DNA from: Pseudomonadota bacterium
Lineage (GTDB): Bacteria; Myxococcota; Polyangia; Polyangiales; Polyangiaceae
NCBI GenBank assembly: GCA_023419055.1
Contig: JAEZYO010000168.1
Coordinates: 1 to 15,655, forward strand
Direction of reading: 5' to 3'
DNA: 15,655 nt
Shown: positions 1 through 6,606 of the stretch, piece after piece
How positions within the stretch are numbered: position 1 is the first letter of the stretch
Layout of the letters: the number at the start of each line of letters is the position of its first letter
Translations under genes and position numbers: made by a program
Notes under the pieces: generated by a model
What the model was told of the DNA's origin: nothing
What the model saw: the letters and a program-made list of their open reading frames with translations, nothing else
Databases searched by the model: none

Positions 1-276
1 CGCGACGCGCGCGGCCGCAAGCTCGAAGTCATCGCCCTGCCGATGCCCGCGCCCGTCATCTTCGACGGCCAGCGCCTGCCCGCGAGCTACGCGAATTTCT
101 ACGTCGGCAACAGAGCCGTCCTCGTTCCCACCTTCAACGACCCGAACGATCGCATCGCGCTCGGCATCTTGAGCGAGCTCTTCCCCGATCGCAGCGTGGT
201 CGGCATCCACTCCACCGACTTCGTGCTCGGCCTCGGAACCATCCACTGCTCCACCCAGCAAGAACCCTCGACGTAA
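1..276 (+). CDS. aguA: Agmatine deiminase, C-terminal part (5' end outside window)
   Basis: The frame is open from base 1 to a TAA at 274-276 and gives the last 91 residues of a longer protein. The stretch reading [11 protein letters not shown], then [10 protein letters not shown], then [10 protein letters not shown] and [11 protein letters not shown] is the typical C-terminus of agmatine deiminases of the Porphyromonas-type peptidylarginine deiminase fold. The cysteine in GTIHCSTQQ (codon 247-249) matches the catalytic nucleophile of the family. From family knowledge, the enzyme hydrolyses agmatine to N-carbamoylputrescine and ammonia, a step from arginine to putrescine, in the cytoplasm. 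The ATG at 43 is internal and not the start, because the homologous sequence continues upstream of it. No clear terminator follows; a repeat array begins 15 bases after the stop. Confidence 0.93.
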   Translation, partial: RDARGRKLEVIALPMPAPVIFDGQRLPASYANFYVGNRAVLVPTFNDPNDRIALGILSELFPDRSVVGIHSTDFVLGLGTIHCSTQQEPST

Positions 277-290
277 CCCCCCCGTACGGC

Positions 291-457
291 TTGAACCGCC
301 AAGCCTCGCGGAGGTGTCTGGGATTGAACCGCCAAGGCGCCAAGCCTCGCGGGATTGAACCGCCAAGGCGCCAAGTCTCGCGGGATTGAACCGCCAAGGC
401 GCCGAGAACGCCAAGCCTCACGGGATTGAACCGCCAAGGCGCCGAGAGGGCCAAGCC
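291..457. repeat. 31-bp tandem repeat array, about 4 copies
   Basis: Copies sharing the core GGATTGAACCGCCAAGG begin at 320, 351, 382 and 422. The first three steps are exactly 31 bases; the last is 40 because nine bases (about GAGAACGCC) are inserted. A partial copy lacking the GGGA start lies at 291-303. Diverged relatives occur further on, at about 628-655 and 664-693, the latter resembling 297-324. There are no unique spacers, so this is not a CRISPR array. The open frames it creates are simple repeat translations (for example RLGGSIPR) and probably not genes. Confidence 0.85.
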
Positions 458-469
458 CATCGCCAGACG

Positions 470-612
470 CTTAAGGACCGGCCGTCCGCCAAGTTCGGCG
501 TTTTGGCGAGGCTTTCGCGAGCACCGGAGCGGAGCGTACAAAAGTACGTGAGCACCGGAGCACAGAAACCAAAGCCAAAACCCGAAATCGGCGGACGTGG
601 TCGACGCTTAAG
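470..612. repeat. 143-bp imperfect palindrome (MITE- or REP-like hairpin)
   Basis: CTTAAG at 470-475 mirrors CTTAAG at 607-612. Inside it, GTCCGCC (484-490) faces GGCGGAC (590-596), and GTTTTGGC (500-507) faces GCCAAAAC (574-581). The exact centre is GTAC-AAAA-GTAC at 536-547. The arms are imperfect but similar over their whole length of about 65 bases. A direct repeat GAGCACCGGAGC flanks the centre (519-530 and 550-561). The element directly follows the 31-bp array and has no coding capacity. It could be a folded RNA, a non-autonomous mobile element or a REP-type repeat; the sequence alone does not decide. Confidence 0.75.
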
Positions 613-1156
613 ATACCGGGGATGGGGCCAAGCCACGCTCGGCGTTTGGGATTGAGGGTCATGCGCCAGGCTCACGGAGGTGTTCCGAGATGGGGCGGCC
701 AGGGGGCGCAGAGCGCGCCGGCTCGGGGTCGGGTGGGTGCGCCCGCGCGTCGACGGGTTTCCTGTTGATGCAACGCACTCTGCAACGCGCTCTGCCGAAT
801 CAAGATGCGGCAAGCGCTCGGCGAGATCTTCGAGCGAGATCGGATGCTCCACACTCCTGTGGTTCGCGACCTCGGAAGGGCGACACGCGGCCGACGAAGC
901 GCTGTCGATGGAGGCGAGCCGAGTCGAGCCGATCAAGGCGGGACCGAAGATGAGCTCGAACGGGGAGTGCGCTCTGGATGCGGCGTCCATGTCCGGCAGA
1001 CGGAGGCTGGGAGCGCGCACATCAGGCAGTGTTTGGTGCGCAAATACGCCTCACTCGGCCGCGCGGGCCCGTAGCCATTTCGCCGCGTCGCCGCGTTGTT
1101 GCACCATGAGCAACTTCCCGCACGCGGTACGCTGTACGGCACGCTAAAGTAAGCGG
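613..1156. other. Gene-free stretch upstream of the hybrid kinase
   Basis: Several overlapping open frames exist on both strands, the longest about 150 to 200 codons, but none has a recognisable domain, a convincing ribosome binding site or the third-position bias of the neighbouring genes. Its first 80 bases still hold diverged copies of the upstream repeat family. The remainder may be decayed coding DNA or an untranslated leader of the kinase. I see no sure promoter or terminator. Confidence 0.5.
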
Positions 1157-2815
1157 GTGGCGAGTGAGCTCGAGAAGCCCGAGCCCGTGCGCGTCCTATT
1201 CGTCGAGGATTCGCCCGACGACGTGGAGCTCGCGCGCATGGAGCTCGAGGACGCGGGTATGGAGCTCGATTGGGCGGTGGTCGCCTCCGCGGACGACCTG
1301 CGGACCCAGCTTCAGAGCCGCAGCTGGGACATCGTCATCTCGGACTACTGGATGCCGAGCTTCACCGGGCTCGACGCGCTCCACATCGTCCAGGAGTACG
1401 AGCTCGATATGCCGTTCATCCTCGTCTCCGGTACGGTAGGGGAGGACGTGGCGGTCGAGCTCATGCGCGCGGGCGCGCACGACTACCTCTTGAAGGATCG
1501 CCTCGCGCGGCTGCCCACCGCGGTGGAGCGCGAGCTCCGGGCCCTGCGGCGCCGCAAGGAGCAGCGCCGCGCCGAGCACGCGCAGCGGCTGGTCGTGCAA
1601 GCGAGCGCGATCCTGGCAAGCTCGCTCGAGGTCGAGCAGACGCTCGGTGAGCTTGCGCGCCTCATCGCCGGAGACGTCGCCGATGTCTGCATCTTCAACC
1701 TCTCCGAGACTGATTTCGGTCCGAACTGGGTGAGCGCTGCGGCCGAGGACGAGTCCCTTCAGGATCTCGCCCATCGTCTGGGGCTCGCGCTCTCCAAATC
1801 GGACACCTCGGCGTCCAACGCGGACTCGCGCGTCTCCAACCGGCGCAACGTGGAGCTCGTCCCGGTCGTCGACGCCACGCGCGTCGCGAGCCTCAGCTCC
1901 GATCCCGCCGTGGCCGAGCTCTTTCAGCGCATCGGCACGCGCTCCTTCGTGCGCACCTCGCTCGACTCGGGGGGCCGCACGCTCGGCTGCATCACCCTCC
2001 TCTCCACTCGAGAAGACCGCCGCTACGACGCGTTCGATCTCGCCCTCGCCCGCGAGCTCGCCTGGCGCATCGCCTCGGCGGTCGACAACGCGCGCCTCTA
2101 TCGCAACGCTCAGGACGCCATTCGCATGCGGGACGAGTTCCTCGCGATCGCCTCGCACGAGCTTCGGACCCCGATCACCGCCATCCGCCTGCAGGTGCGC
2201 GGCGTGCGCCGCGTCGCGGCCAGCATCAACGTGCTCCCCGGTGTGCTCCCCGTCCTCAACGAGCGCCTCTCGCGCGTCGAACGCAGCATGGCGCGCCTCT
2301 CGCAGCTCGTCGACAGCCTGCTCGACGTCTCTCGCATCGCGACCGGCAAGCTCAAGCTCCACCCCGAACCGATCGACCTCGGCAAGCTCGCGCGCCAGGT
2401 CATGGAGTACATCGAGCCCGACGCCGAGCGCGCCGGAGTCGAGCTCACGCTCGTCGAGCTCTCCCCCGCCGAGGGCTCCTGGGATCTCCTGCGCATCGAG
2501 CAGGTCCTCATGAACCTGCTCTCGAACGCCCTCAAGTTCGGCGCGGGCCGCCCCATCCAGATCGAAACCGGCACTGACAAGGACGGCCGGTGCGCCTTCG
2601 TGCGCGTCATCGACCACGGCATCGGCATCTCACCGGAAGACGCCGAGCGCATCTTCGGCAAATTCGAGCGCAGCGTCCCCGCGCGCCAGTACGGCGGCCT
2701 CGGCCTCGGCCTCTACATCTGCCGCCAAATCGTCGAAGCCCACGCCGGCACCATCTCCGTCCGCCCCACCGAAGGCGGCGGCGCGACCTTCGAAGTCACG
2801 CTCCCGCTGGCTTGA
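1157..2815 (+). CDS. Hybrid sensor histidine kinase (REC-GAF-HisKA-HATPase)
   Basis: This 552-residue protein has a receiver domain at about 12-130: acidic pocket VEDSPDD, phospho-acceptor Asp63 in SDYWMPSF, Ser91 in LVSGT and Lys113 in LLKD. A GAF-like region follows at about 145-310. The HisKA dimerisation helix carries the phosphorylated His334 in SHELRTP. The ATPase has an N box (Asn457 in NLLSNALKF), a G1 box (DHGIGI from Asp486), the F box around FGKFER and a G2 box GGLGLGLYI near 513. All catalytic residues are present. There is no signal peptide or membrane segment, so it is a soluble cytoplasmic kinase whose input is probably the receiver or the GAF domain. The start is a GTG chosen because the receiver begins eleven residues later; the ribosome binding site is weak. 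No output regulator lies next to it, so the partner is unknown. Confidence 0.93.
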   Translation: MASELEKPEPVRVLFVEDSPDDVELARMELEDAGMELDWAVVASADDLRTQLQSRSWDIVISDYWMPSFTGLDALHIVQEYELDMPFILVSGTVGEDVAVELMRAGAHDYLLKDRLARLPTAVERELRALRRRKEQRRAEHAQRLVVQASAILASSLEVEQTLGELARLIAGDVADVCIFNLSETDFGPNWVSAAAEDESLQDLAHRLGLALSKSDTSASNADSRVSNRRNVELVPVVDATRVASLSSDPAVAELFQRIGTRSFVRTSLDSGGRTLGCITLLSTREDRRYDAFDLALARELAWRIASAVDNARLYRNAQDAIRMRDEFLAIASHELRTPITAIRLQVRGVRRVAASINVLPGVLPVLNERLSRVERSMARLSQLVDSLLDVSRIATGKLKLHPEPIDLGKLARQVMEYIEPDAERAGVELTLVELSPAEGSWDLLRIEQVLMNLLSNALKFGAGRPIQIETGTDKDGRCAFVRVIDHGIGISPEDAERIFGKFERSVPARQYGGLGLGLYICRQIVEAHAGTISVRPTEGGGATFEVTLPLA

Positions 2816-2841
2816 GCGCCTGGTCGTTAGAACGTCAGGGT

Positions 2842-2859
2842 CTCGAACACTGTTTCGAG
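2842..2859. other. Small hairpin after kinase gene
   Basis: CTCGAA and TTCGAG form a six-base stem with a six-base loop, 26 bases after the kinase stop. There is no T-run after it, so it would be a weak terminator at best. It lies 20 bases before the start of the small gene that follows. Confidence 0.3.
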
Positions 2860-2879
2860 CTATCCTCGTCGAGCCACCG

Positions 2880-3095
2880 ATGCACGAGAGAAAAGCTCCG
2901 GAAGTCAACGATACGTCGATAGCGCCGTCCTCCGACGAGGCCATTCTCGACCCTGGCGTCGCCCTCTCACCGTTCAAGACGAGAGCCTGGCGCGAGCTAT
3001 CTCCTCGTGAACGCATGCGAAGAAGCTGGCGGCAGCGCGAGCTCCTCGCCTTTCCGCAAGAGGTCCATGATCGCAAGCTTTTTCCGGCGCCTTGA
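2880..3095 (+). CDS. Small basic protein paired with nucleotidyltransferase
   Basis: This 71-residue open frame has an acidic, probably disordered first third, then a basic helical part reading RAWRELSPRERMRRSW and ending VHDRKLFPAP. The pattern LSPRERxRRSW followed by HDRKLFP resembles short proteins that I recall next to nucleotidyltransferase genes in myxobacteria; that is memory, not a search. Its last 29 bases overlap the ATG of the nucleotidyltransferase gene, which suggests translational coupling. No strong ribosome binding site is seen before the ATG at 2880. Its function is unknown; antitoxin or partner subunit is an inference from the layout. It could be a chance frame, but the end sequence argues against this. 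Confidence 0.6.
   Translation: MHERKAPEVNDTSIAPSSDEAILDPGVALSPFKTRAWRELSPRERMRRSWRQRELLAFPQEVHDRKLFPAP
3058..3063 (+). promoter_or_regulatory. Ribosome binding site deciding the start at 3067
   Basis: AAGAGG ends three bases before the ATG at 3067. The spacing is short, but the in-frame GTG at 3007 has no ribosome binding site at all, and the sequence between them reads like a low-complexity shadow of the overlapping small gene. Confidence 0.45.
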
Positions 3096-3855
3096 AGGCG
3101 AGGCGGTTGACTATCTCCTCATCAGCGGTCAGGCGACCATCTTGTACGGCGCCGCGACGTTCTCCGAGGACGTCGACCTCTGGCTCTCGCCTGCGGCGGC
3201 GAACCTCGAGCGATTCATCTCCGTGCTGCGTTCCTGTGCTGCGCGCTACTACAAGCTGACTCCGCCTCTCGCGCTCGAGAATCTGCAGCGAGGTCACGGC
3301 TTTCACTTCGTCCTGCCTGGCGACGCAAGCGGTTCGGAGTTCTACCTGGATGTCATGGGAAAGCCGCCGCGCGTCGGTGGCTTCGAGCAAGCCGCCACGG
3401 GCGCCCGTTACTTCGACACGGACTTCGGTCGGGTGCACACGGTTGGCATCAAGGAGCTCGTCGAGATCAAGAAGACTCAGCGGCCGGCGGACTATCCGAT
3501 CATCGGGCGTCTGGCGCTCGCCCACTTGAACGACGTATCAGCGACAGAAGGAGATCTGCTCTGGGCTCTCGAGAACACCTTCGGATTGCCCGAGCTTCGA
3601 ACGCTTTTTGCGGAGCATCGCTCCTTACTGGAGTCTGCGCTCCCCGTTCTCTCAGAGCCCTTCGATAGGGCAGCCCGAACATTTCTCGATCTCGGAGAGC
3701 TGACTCCCTCACTCGAAGACGACCTCGACGCTCATTTCGATAGCCAGGGTGCGGCCTTGAGGCGCGCCGATCGCGCCTACTGGAGGGGCATCATCGACGA
3801 ACTTCGCGCTCTCCGCGCCAAGGGTGCGCTGATGCAAGAGGGGCAGCCAGTCTAA
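3067..3855 (+). CDS. Nucleotidyltransferase-fold protein (AbiEii/MNT-like)
   Basis: This 262-residue protein has the N-terminal half of a minimal nucleotidyltransferase fold. FFRRLEGEAVDYLLISGQA gives the helix and strand before the active site, and FSEDVDLW carries the Asp35-x-Asp37 metal-binding pair. The usual second Gly/Ser of the hG[GS] motif is Gln here, as I recall for this subfamily. GIKELVEIKKTQRPADY near 120-135 is the usual helix contacting substrate in AbiEii-like proteins. The C-terminal part is helical and ends in YWRGIIDELRALRAKG. Family members are toxins or antitoxins that transfer nucleotides to RNA or protein; the substrate here is unknown. It overlaps the small gene upstream by 29 bases, which favours a two-gene unit. 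I preferred ATG 3067 over GTG 3007. Codon use is slightly less GC-rich than the kinase, which would fit horizontal transfer. Confidence 0.75.
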   Translation: MIASFFRRLEGEAVDYLLISGQATILYGAATFSEDVDLWLSPAAANLERFISVLRSCAARYYKLTPPLALENLQRGHGFHFVLPGDASGSEFYLDVMGKPPRVGGFEQAATGARYFDTDFGRVHTVGIKELVEIKKTQRPADYPIIGRLALAHLNDVSATEGDLLWALENTFGLPELRTLFAEHRSLLESALPVLSEPFDRAARTFLDLGELTPSLEDDLDAHFDSQGAALRRADRAYWRGIIDELRALRAKGALMQEGQPV

Positions 3856-3861
3856 GCCGCT

Positions 3862-3905
3862 CTACCCGAGAGCGCGGCGTCCTTTCAAGTAGCGCCCTCG
3901 GGTAG
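3862..3905. terminator. Shared hairpin between convergent genes
   Basis: CTACCCGAGAGCGC (3862-3875) pairs with GCGCCCTCGGGTAG (3892-3905), with one mismatch in fourteen, around a 16-base loop. It sits in the 63-base gap between the convergent stops at 3855 and 3919, the usual place for a bidirectional terminator. There is no T-run on either side, so termination by the hairpin alone is uncertain. Confidence 0.6.
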
Positions 3906-3918
3906 GGAGAGCTCGGCA

Positions 3919-4950
3919 TCACTTCACGAACGCGACCTTGATCTCCTGCGGCTTCACCTTCGCCTCGGCGGTGCACACGCCGAGCAAGTCGGCGTCCCAC
4001 CAGAGCGCGGTGTAGCCGCCGATGTGCACGGTGCCGACGTCGGGGGGCACGGTCCACTCGACCGCGAACTCGGCGTGCTCGAGCTGGTCGTCGAAGGAGC
4101 TCGTGTAGACAGGGATCGGGTTCGGCCCGACGTGCTCGACCTCGACCCACCCGATCCGCTGGCGAGCGAGGTTGTCGTTGCCGCCGTTGATCGCCTTTCC
4201 GGGCGCGGCCTTGAGGATCAGGCCGACCGAGGCGTAGGCGCCCGCATAGAACCCGGCGCCGGTCGCCCAGACCTCGCCCCAGATCTTGCCTCGCATGCTC
4301 GCGACGATCTTCTTCGTCCCCGGAGGGACCTGCACGGTTCCGGCCAGGCCGAGGATATTGTCGTCCGAGCCGTCCGACGTGGTCGGGGAGCCGGTGCCCC
4401 ACATGTAGAGCTGACCGTTGTCGATGTCGTGCTTGATGGCGGCGGCGGGCGCCTTCCAATTGATGAGGTCGGGGAAGGACGAGATCGTCGCGCTGGTGGG
4501 CGGAAAGGTGATCTTGGTGTCGAGCTTCAGCTTCGGCGGTTCCTTCGGGATCTCGATTTTCTTCAGCTTGGCCTTGACCTCTGGCCCGGCCTTGTCGACG
4601 GCGCGCGCACGGATCTGCGCGCCGACGTCGCCGAGCTTCTTGAACGCCTCGGCTTTGGCCTTCGGGTCCTTGAGCCTCGACGCGGCGATGGCGGCTTCCC
4701 GGAACTTCGGCCACGCGGGATCCGCCGTGACATGCGGCTTGATCTGCGCGTCCAGCTCCTTGAGTTGGTTTCGAAGCTCCGGCAGCCGGATCGCCTCGGG
4801 GCTGAGCTTCGGCAACGGCGCCGCAAGTCGCGGCGCAGGGCTCTGCACCTTGCTGGACGGCGCACCCGCCTTGGCCGCATCCGCCTGCGCCGAGGGGCTA
4901 CCGATCAGAAGAACCAACGCCGAAAGAGGAAGCAGCCTCCGAATGAGCAT
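3919..4950 (-). CDS. Exported protein of unknown function
   Basis: The 343-residue protein begins with a clean signal peptide: MLIRR, a hydrophobic core LLPLSALVLLIG, and a likely cut after AQA at residue 23. Residues about 25-150 are rich in Ala, Lys and Pro and probably helical. From about 155 the sequence changes to beta-rich, with many Trp, Tyr and Gly (LYMWGTG, GKIWGEVWATGAGFYAG, GGYTALWW), suggesting a beta-sandwich. Only one cysteine is present in the mature part. I do not recognise the family. The start was moved in from an upstream in-frame ATG because TGAGGT (4956-4961) lies five bases before the ATG at 4950 and because the signal peptide begins there. It is convergent with the nucleotidyltransferase gene and seems to be alone in its transcript. 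Periplasmic or outer-surface location is inferred. Confidence 0.8.
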   Translation of the reverse strand: MLIRRLLPLSALVLLIGSPSAQADAAKAGAPSSKVQSPAPRLAAPLPKLSPEAIRLPELRNQLKELDAQIKPHVTADPAWPKFREAAIAASRLKDPKAKAEAFKKLGDVGAQIRARAVDKAGPEVKAKLKKIEIPKEPPKLKLDTKITFPPTSATISSFPDLINWKAPAAAIKHDIDNGQLYMWGTGSPTTSDGSDDNILGLAGTVQVPPGTKKIVASMRGKIWGEVWATGAGFYAGAYASVGLILKAAPGKAINGGNDNLARQRIGWVEVEHVGPNPIPVYTSSFDDQLEHAEFAVEWTVPPDVGTVHIGGYTALWWDADLLGVCTAEAKVKPQEIKVAFVK

Positions 4951-4955
4951 GCGGC

Positions 4956-4961
4956 ACCTCA
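4956..4961 (-). promoter_or_regulatory. Ribosome binding site deciding the start at 4950
   Basis: On the minus strand TGAGGT precedes the ATG by five bases. This supports the shorter start with its signal peptide over the in-frame ATG 60 bases upstream. Confidence 0.6.
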
Positions 4962-5630
4962 GCTCAACCCGCGCGCGGGCACAAGCGTCCCCGAAAGCTC
5001 GGAGCTGCAACGACCGGGAAGACGAGAGTTTGTCCAGGCCTCACCAGGAGTTACGGCACTGTTGGCTATCTCCGCCTGGCGCGTCCGAGCGGGGTCATTC
5101 GGTCGAGCGCACGATCGATGAGCCACGAGGCTTCGCCCGCCGCCTCGGCCTCACCGTTGCCGCGGTTCATCGACGACACGGAGGCGTTGCCCTCGCGGAG
5201 TGGCCATTTGAAAGACCCGAGGTCCGGTCGCTCTTGGCGAATGATCTGCGGGAGCGAGCCCAGTCTCGCGAAGCTCAGGGCCAACTGGAAGCGGCGGCAG
5301 CGGCTCGAACTTGGGAACGGCGCGAACCTTTGGTTCCGGCCGACGCAACTCACCCGGGGCGACTCTTTCGTCACGCGCCTCAGCACCCAGCGCTCGCCCC
5401 TTCTCAATCCCGCCTTTCTCGCTCGCAGGGTGCGCACGCCTCTGACGCCCTCGTCGCGCCGCTTGCCCTGCTTGCGCGGGCTCCTTCCCGGATGAGTCGC
5501 GCCGCTCGCAGGATGCGGATGGCCCCGACATCGTCGTCATCGAGCGCCGCACCCAGCGTCGCTGAATCCCCCAAACGTCACGGCCCTGGCGCTGCTTGCG
5601 GAGTCGCCTGACGCTTTGGAAATCGGCGGA

Positions 5631-5686
5631 TCCTGGGTGCGAAGGCGTCTGACGACGTCGTCGGACGCCTTTCGCAGGGTCCAGGA
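5631..5686. terminator. Long imperfect hairpin downstream of the 5717-6409 gene
   Basis: GGCGTCTGACGAC (5644-5656) meets GTCGTCGGACGCC (5657-5669) with no unpaired loop bases and a single T-G pair. Outside this, TGCGAA faces TTCGCA and TCCTGG faces CCAGGA, so the whole structure spans 56 bases. It lies 31 bases beyond the minus-strand stop at 5717 and may end that transcript. It lacks a T-run and could also be a REP-type element or protein-binding palindrome. Confidence 0.55.
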
Positions 5687-5716
5687 GTGTTTGCCGTAAT
5701 GGAGTCGCTGGGTTAG

Positions 5717-6409
5717 CTAGCTGGTGCCAGCCGGTTCGACCGGCGCCTTTTCAGTGCGAGCGGTGGGTTTCGAGTCGTCGGGGATGATCTCGTGGATCTG
5801 GGCTTCGGTGAGTCCCAGGCTCAGGAAGTCGCGCTTGAGGGCGACGAGACGGGCGTGCGCGGACCGAACGGTGGTCCGATAGCCGGCCTCGGCGATCGTG
5901 CGAGCGGCGTCGGTCGGGCGGTGAGCTTCGACCGCGGCGGCGTACGAGAGGCGCAGGGTTTCGATCTCCGATGCCCAGCCGGTTCGCAGGTCTTCGCTCC
6001 ACTGCGGAGCGCTCGTGGACACGACGCGTGAGCGCAGCACTTCCATGAGCACGGGTTGCTGTAGTGGGTCGCCCGCGGTGTACGTGCGCACACCTCCGGG
6101 GAAGACTTGATCGAGCGCGGGGCTCTGCTTGGGGCGGCCGAGCGTATTCCACATGGCGTCGCGCACCGCGCCGATGGCGCGATCGGCTTTTGCATCTTCG
6201 GCGAGCACGAGCGCCCAGCCGGTTGCTTCGGCGTCGGCCGTGGCGCGGAGCAGCGCGCTGGCCGAGTCGATCGCCGCGACAGCGCCCGAGAGCCGAGCCT
6301 GTGCCGCTTCGGCGATCTCACCCCCGCGCGCGGCGGCGCGCGTGAGCGTCGTCCGGACGTGTTCTTCCACCCGCTCCGGAGCCGCGTTGGCCCTGATCAC
6401 TTGTCCCAT
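5717..6409 (-). CDS. Helical protein of unknown function
   Basis: The 230-residue product starts MGQVIRANAAPERVEEHVR and is almost wholly alpha-helical and Ala/Arg/Glu-rich, with a central Pro/Gly break reading FPGGVRTYTAGDPLQQP at about residues 115-131. A disordered tail ends DSKPTARTEKAPVEPAGTS. It has no signal peptide, membrane segment or cysteine, so it is probably cytoplasmic. The start at 6409 is decided by AGGAGGAGG (6416-6424) six bases upstream; an earlier in-frame ATG at 6460 has no such site. I do not recognise the family. It stands alone between the terminator of the large surface operon and a 766-base gap. The helical pairing either side of the break could mean a bundle or coiled-coil protein, but this is inference. 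Confidence 0.75.
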   Translation of the reverse strand: MGQVIRANAAPERVEEHVRTTLTRAAARGGEIAEAAQARLSGAVAAIDSASALLRATADAEATGWALVLAEDAKADRAIGAVRDAMWNTLGRPKQSPALDQVFPGGVRTYTAGDPLQQPVLMEVLRSRVVSTSAPQWSEDLRTGWASEIETLRLSYAAAVEAHRPTDAARTIAEAGYRTTVRSAHARLVALKRDFLSLGLTEAQIHEIIPDDSKPTARTEKAPVEPAGTS

Positions 6410-6415
6410 CTGATT

Positions 6416-6424
6416 CCTCCTCCT
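6416..6424 (-). promoter_or_regulatory. Strong ribosome binding site for 6409 start
   Basis: AGGAGGAGG on the minus strand lies six bases before the ATG, the best Shine-Dalgarno match in the window. It fixes the start and suggests the unknown protein is made in quantity. Confidence 0.75.
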
Positions 6425-6483
6425 ATTGGCGAGGAGAACGCCTCCCCGCGCGTGCGGCACCTTTCCACGTCGAGCGCGCTCGG

Positions 6484-6527
6484 GTCAACGGGGTGCATAT
6501 AGTCAACTGTTCGGCATTCCGCCGAAC
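6484..6527 (-). promoter_or_regulatory. Paired GTTGAC boxes and a 7-bp palindrome
   Basis: On the minus strand GTTGAC occurs twice, 18 bases apart (complements at 6484-6489 and 6502-6507). Just upstream is a perfect hairpin, GTTCGGC-loop-GCCGAAC (6509-6527). The site lies between the terminator of the surface operon and the start at 6409, so it is the likely promoter or operator zone of that gene. No good -10 box can be matched to either GTTGAC. Confidence 0.3.
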
Positions 6528-6549
6528 GTGGAGCCGCCGAGTCGGCATG

Positions 6550-6585
6550 AAAAAGGCGCGACAGGTCGAGTCCTGCCGCGCCTTT
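6550..6585 (-). terminator. Intrinsic terminator of the surface-protein operon
   Basis: GGCGCGACAGG (6555-6565) pairs with CCTGCCGCGCC (6572-6582), one mismatch in eleven, with a six-base loop. On the minus strand the stem is followed by five T (6550-6554 complement). It begins 22 bases after the TAA at 6607, the expected place for a rho-independent terminator. Confidence 0.85.
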
Positions 6586-6606
6586 CGCGCTGACCGACTT
6601 CTCTAA

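Larger units (their letters stand above)
4951..5716. other. 766-base gap without a convincing gene
   Basis: Overlapping frames of roughly 120 to 135 codons occur on both strands (for example plus 5118-5495 and minus 5151-5552). None has a recognisable motif, a good ribosome binding site or the codon bias of the neighbours. A plus-strand reading around 5130-5350 looks somewhat protein-like (WPFERPEV, then LEAAAAARTWERREP) but lacks a start of its own, so it could be a decayed gene. The last part holds the hairpin at 5631-5686. Confidence 0.5.

Noticed and set aside
291..457. CRISPR array
   Set aside because: The 31-bp units are back to back with no unique spacers and no cas genes are nearby.
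470..612. Integron attC site
   Set aside because: The symmetric arms are long enough, but the required RYYYAAC and GTTRRRY ends are not in the right order, and no cassette or integrase is seen.
680..1147. Plus-strand open frame of 155 codons before the kinase
   Set aside because: No motif, ribosome binding site or codon bias; an opposite-strand frame over the same bases is equally open. Decayed DNA remains possible.
1196..2617. Minus-strand open frame of 473 codons
   Set aside because: It lies wholly inside the hybrid kinase and is an effect of GC-rich third positions.
4024..5121. Plus-strand open frame of 365 codons
   Set aside because: It lies mostly opposite the exported protein, which has a signal peptide and a ribosome binding site; the plus reading has neither.
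5118..5495. Plus-strand open frame of 125 codons in the long gap
   Set aside because: Ser/Arg/Pro-rich, no family resemblance, and other frames are open over the same stretch.
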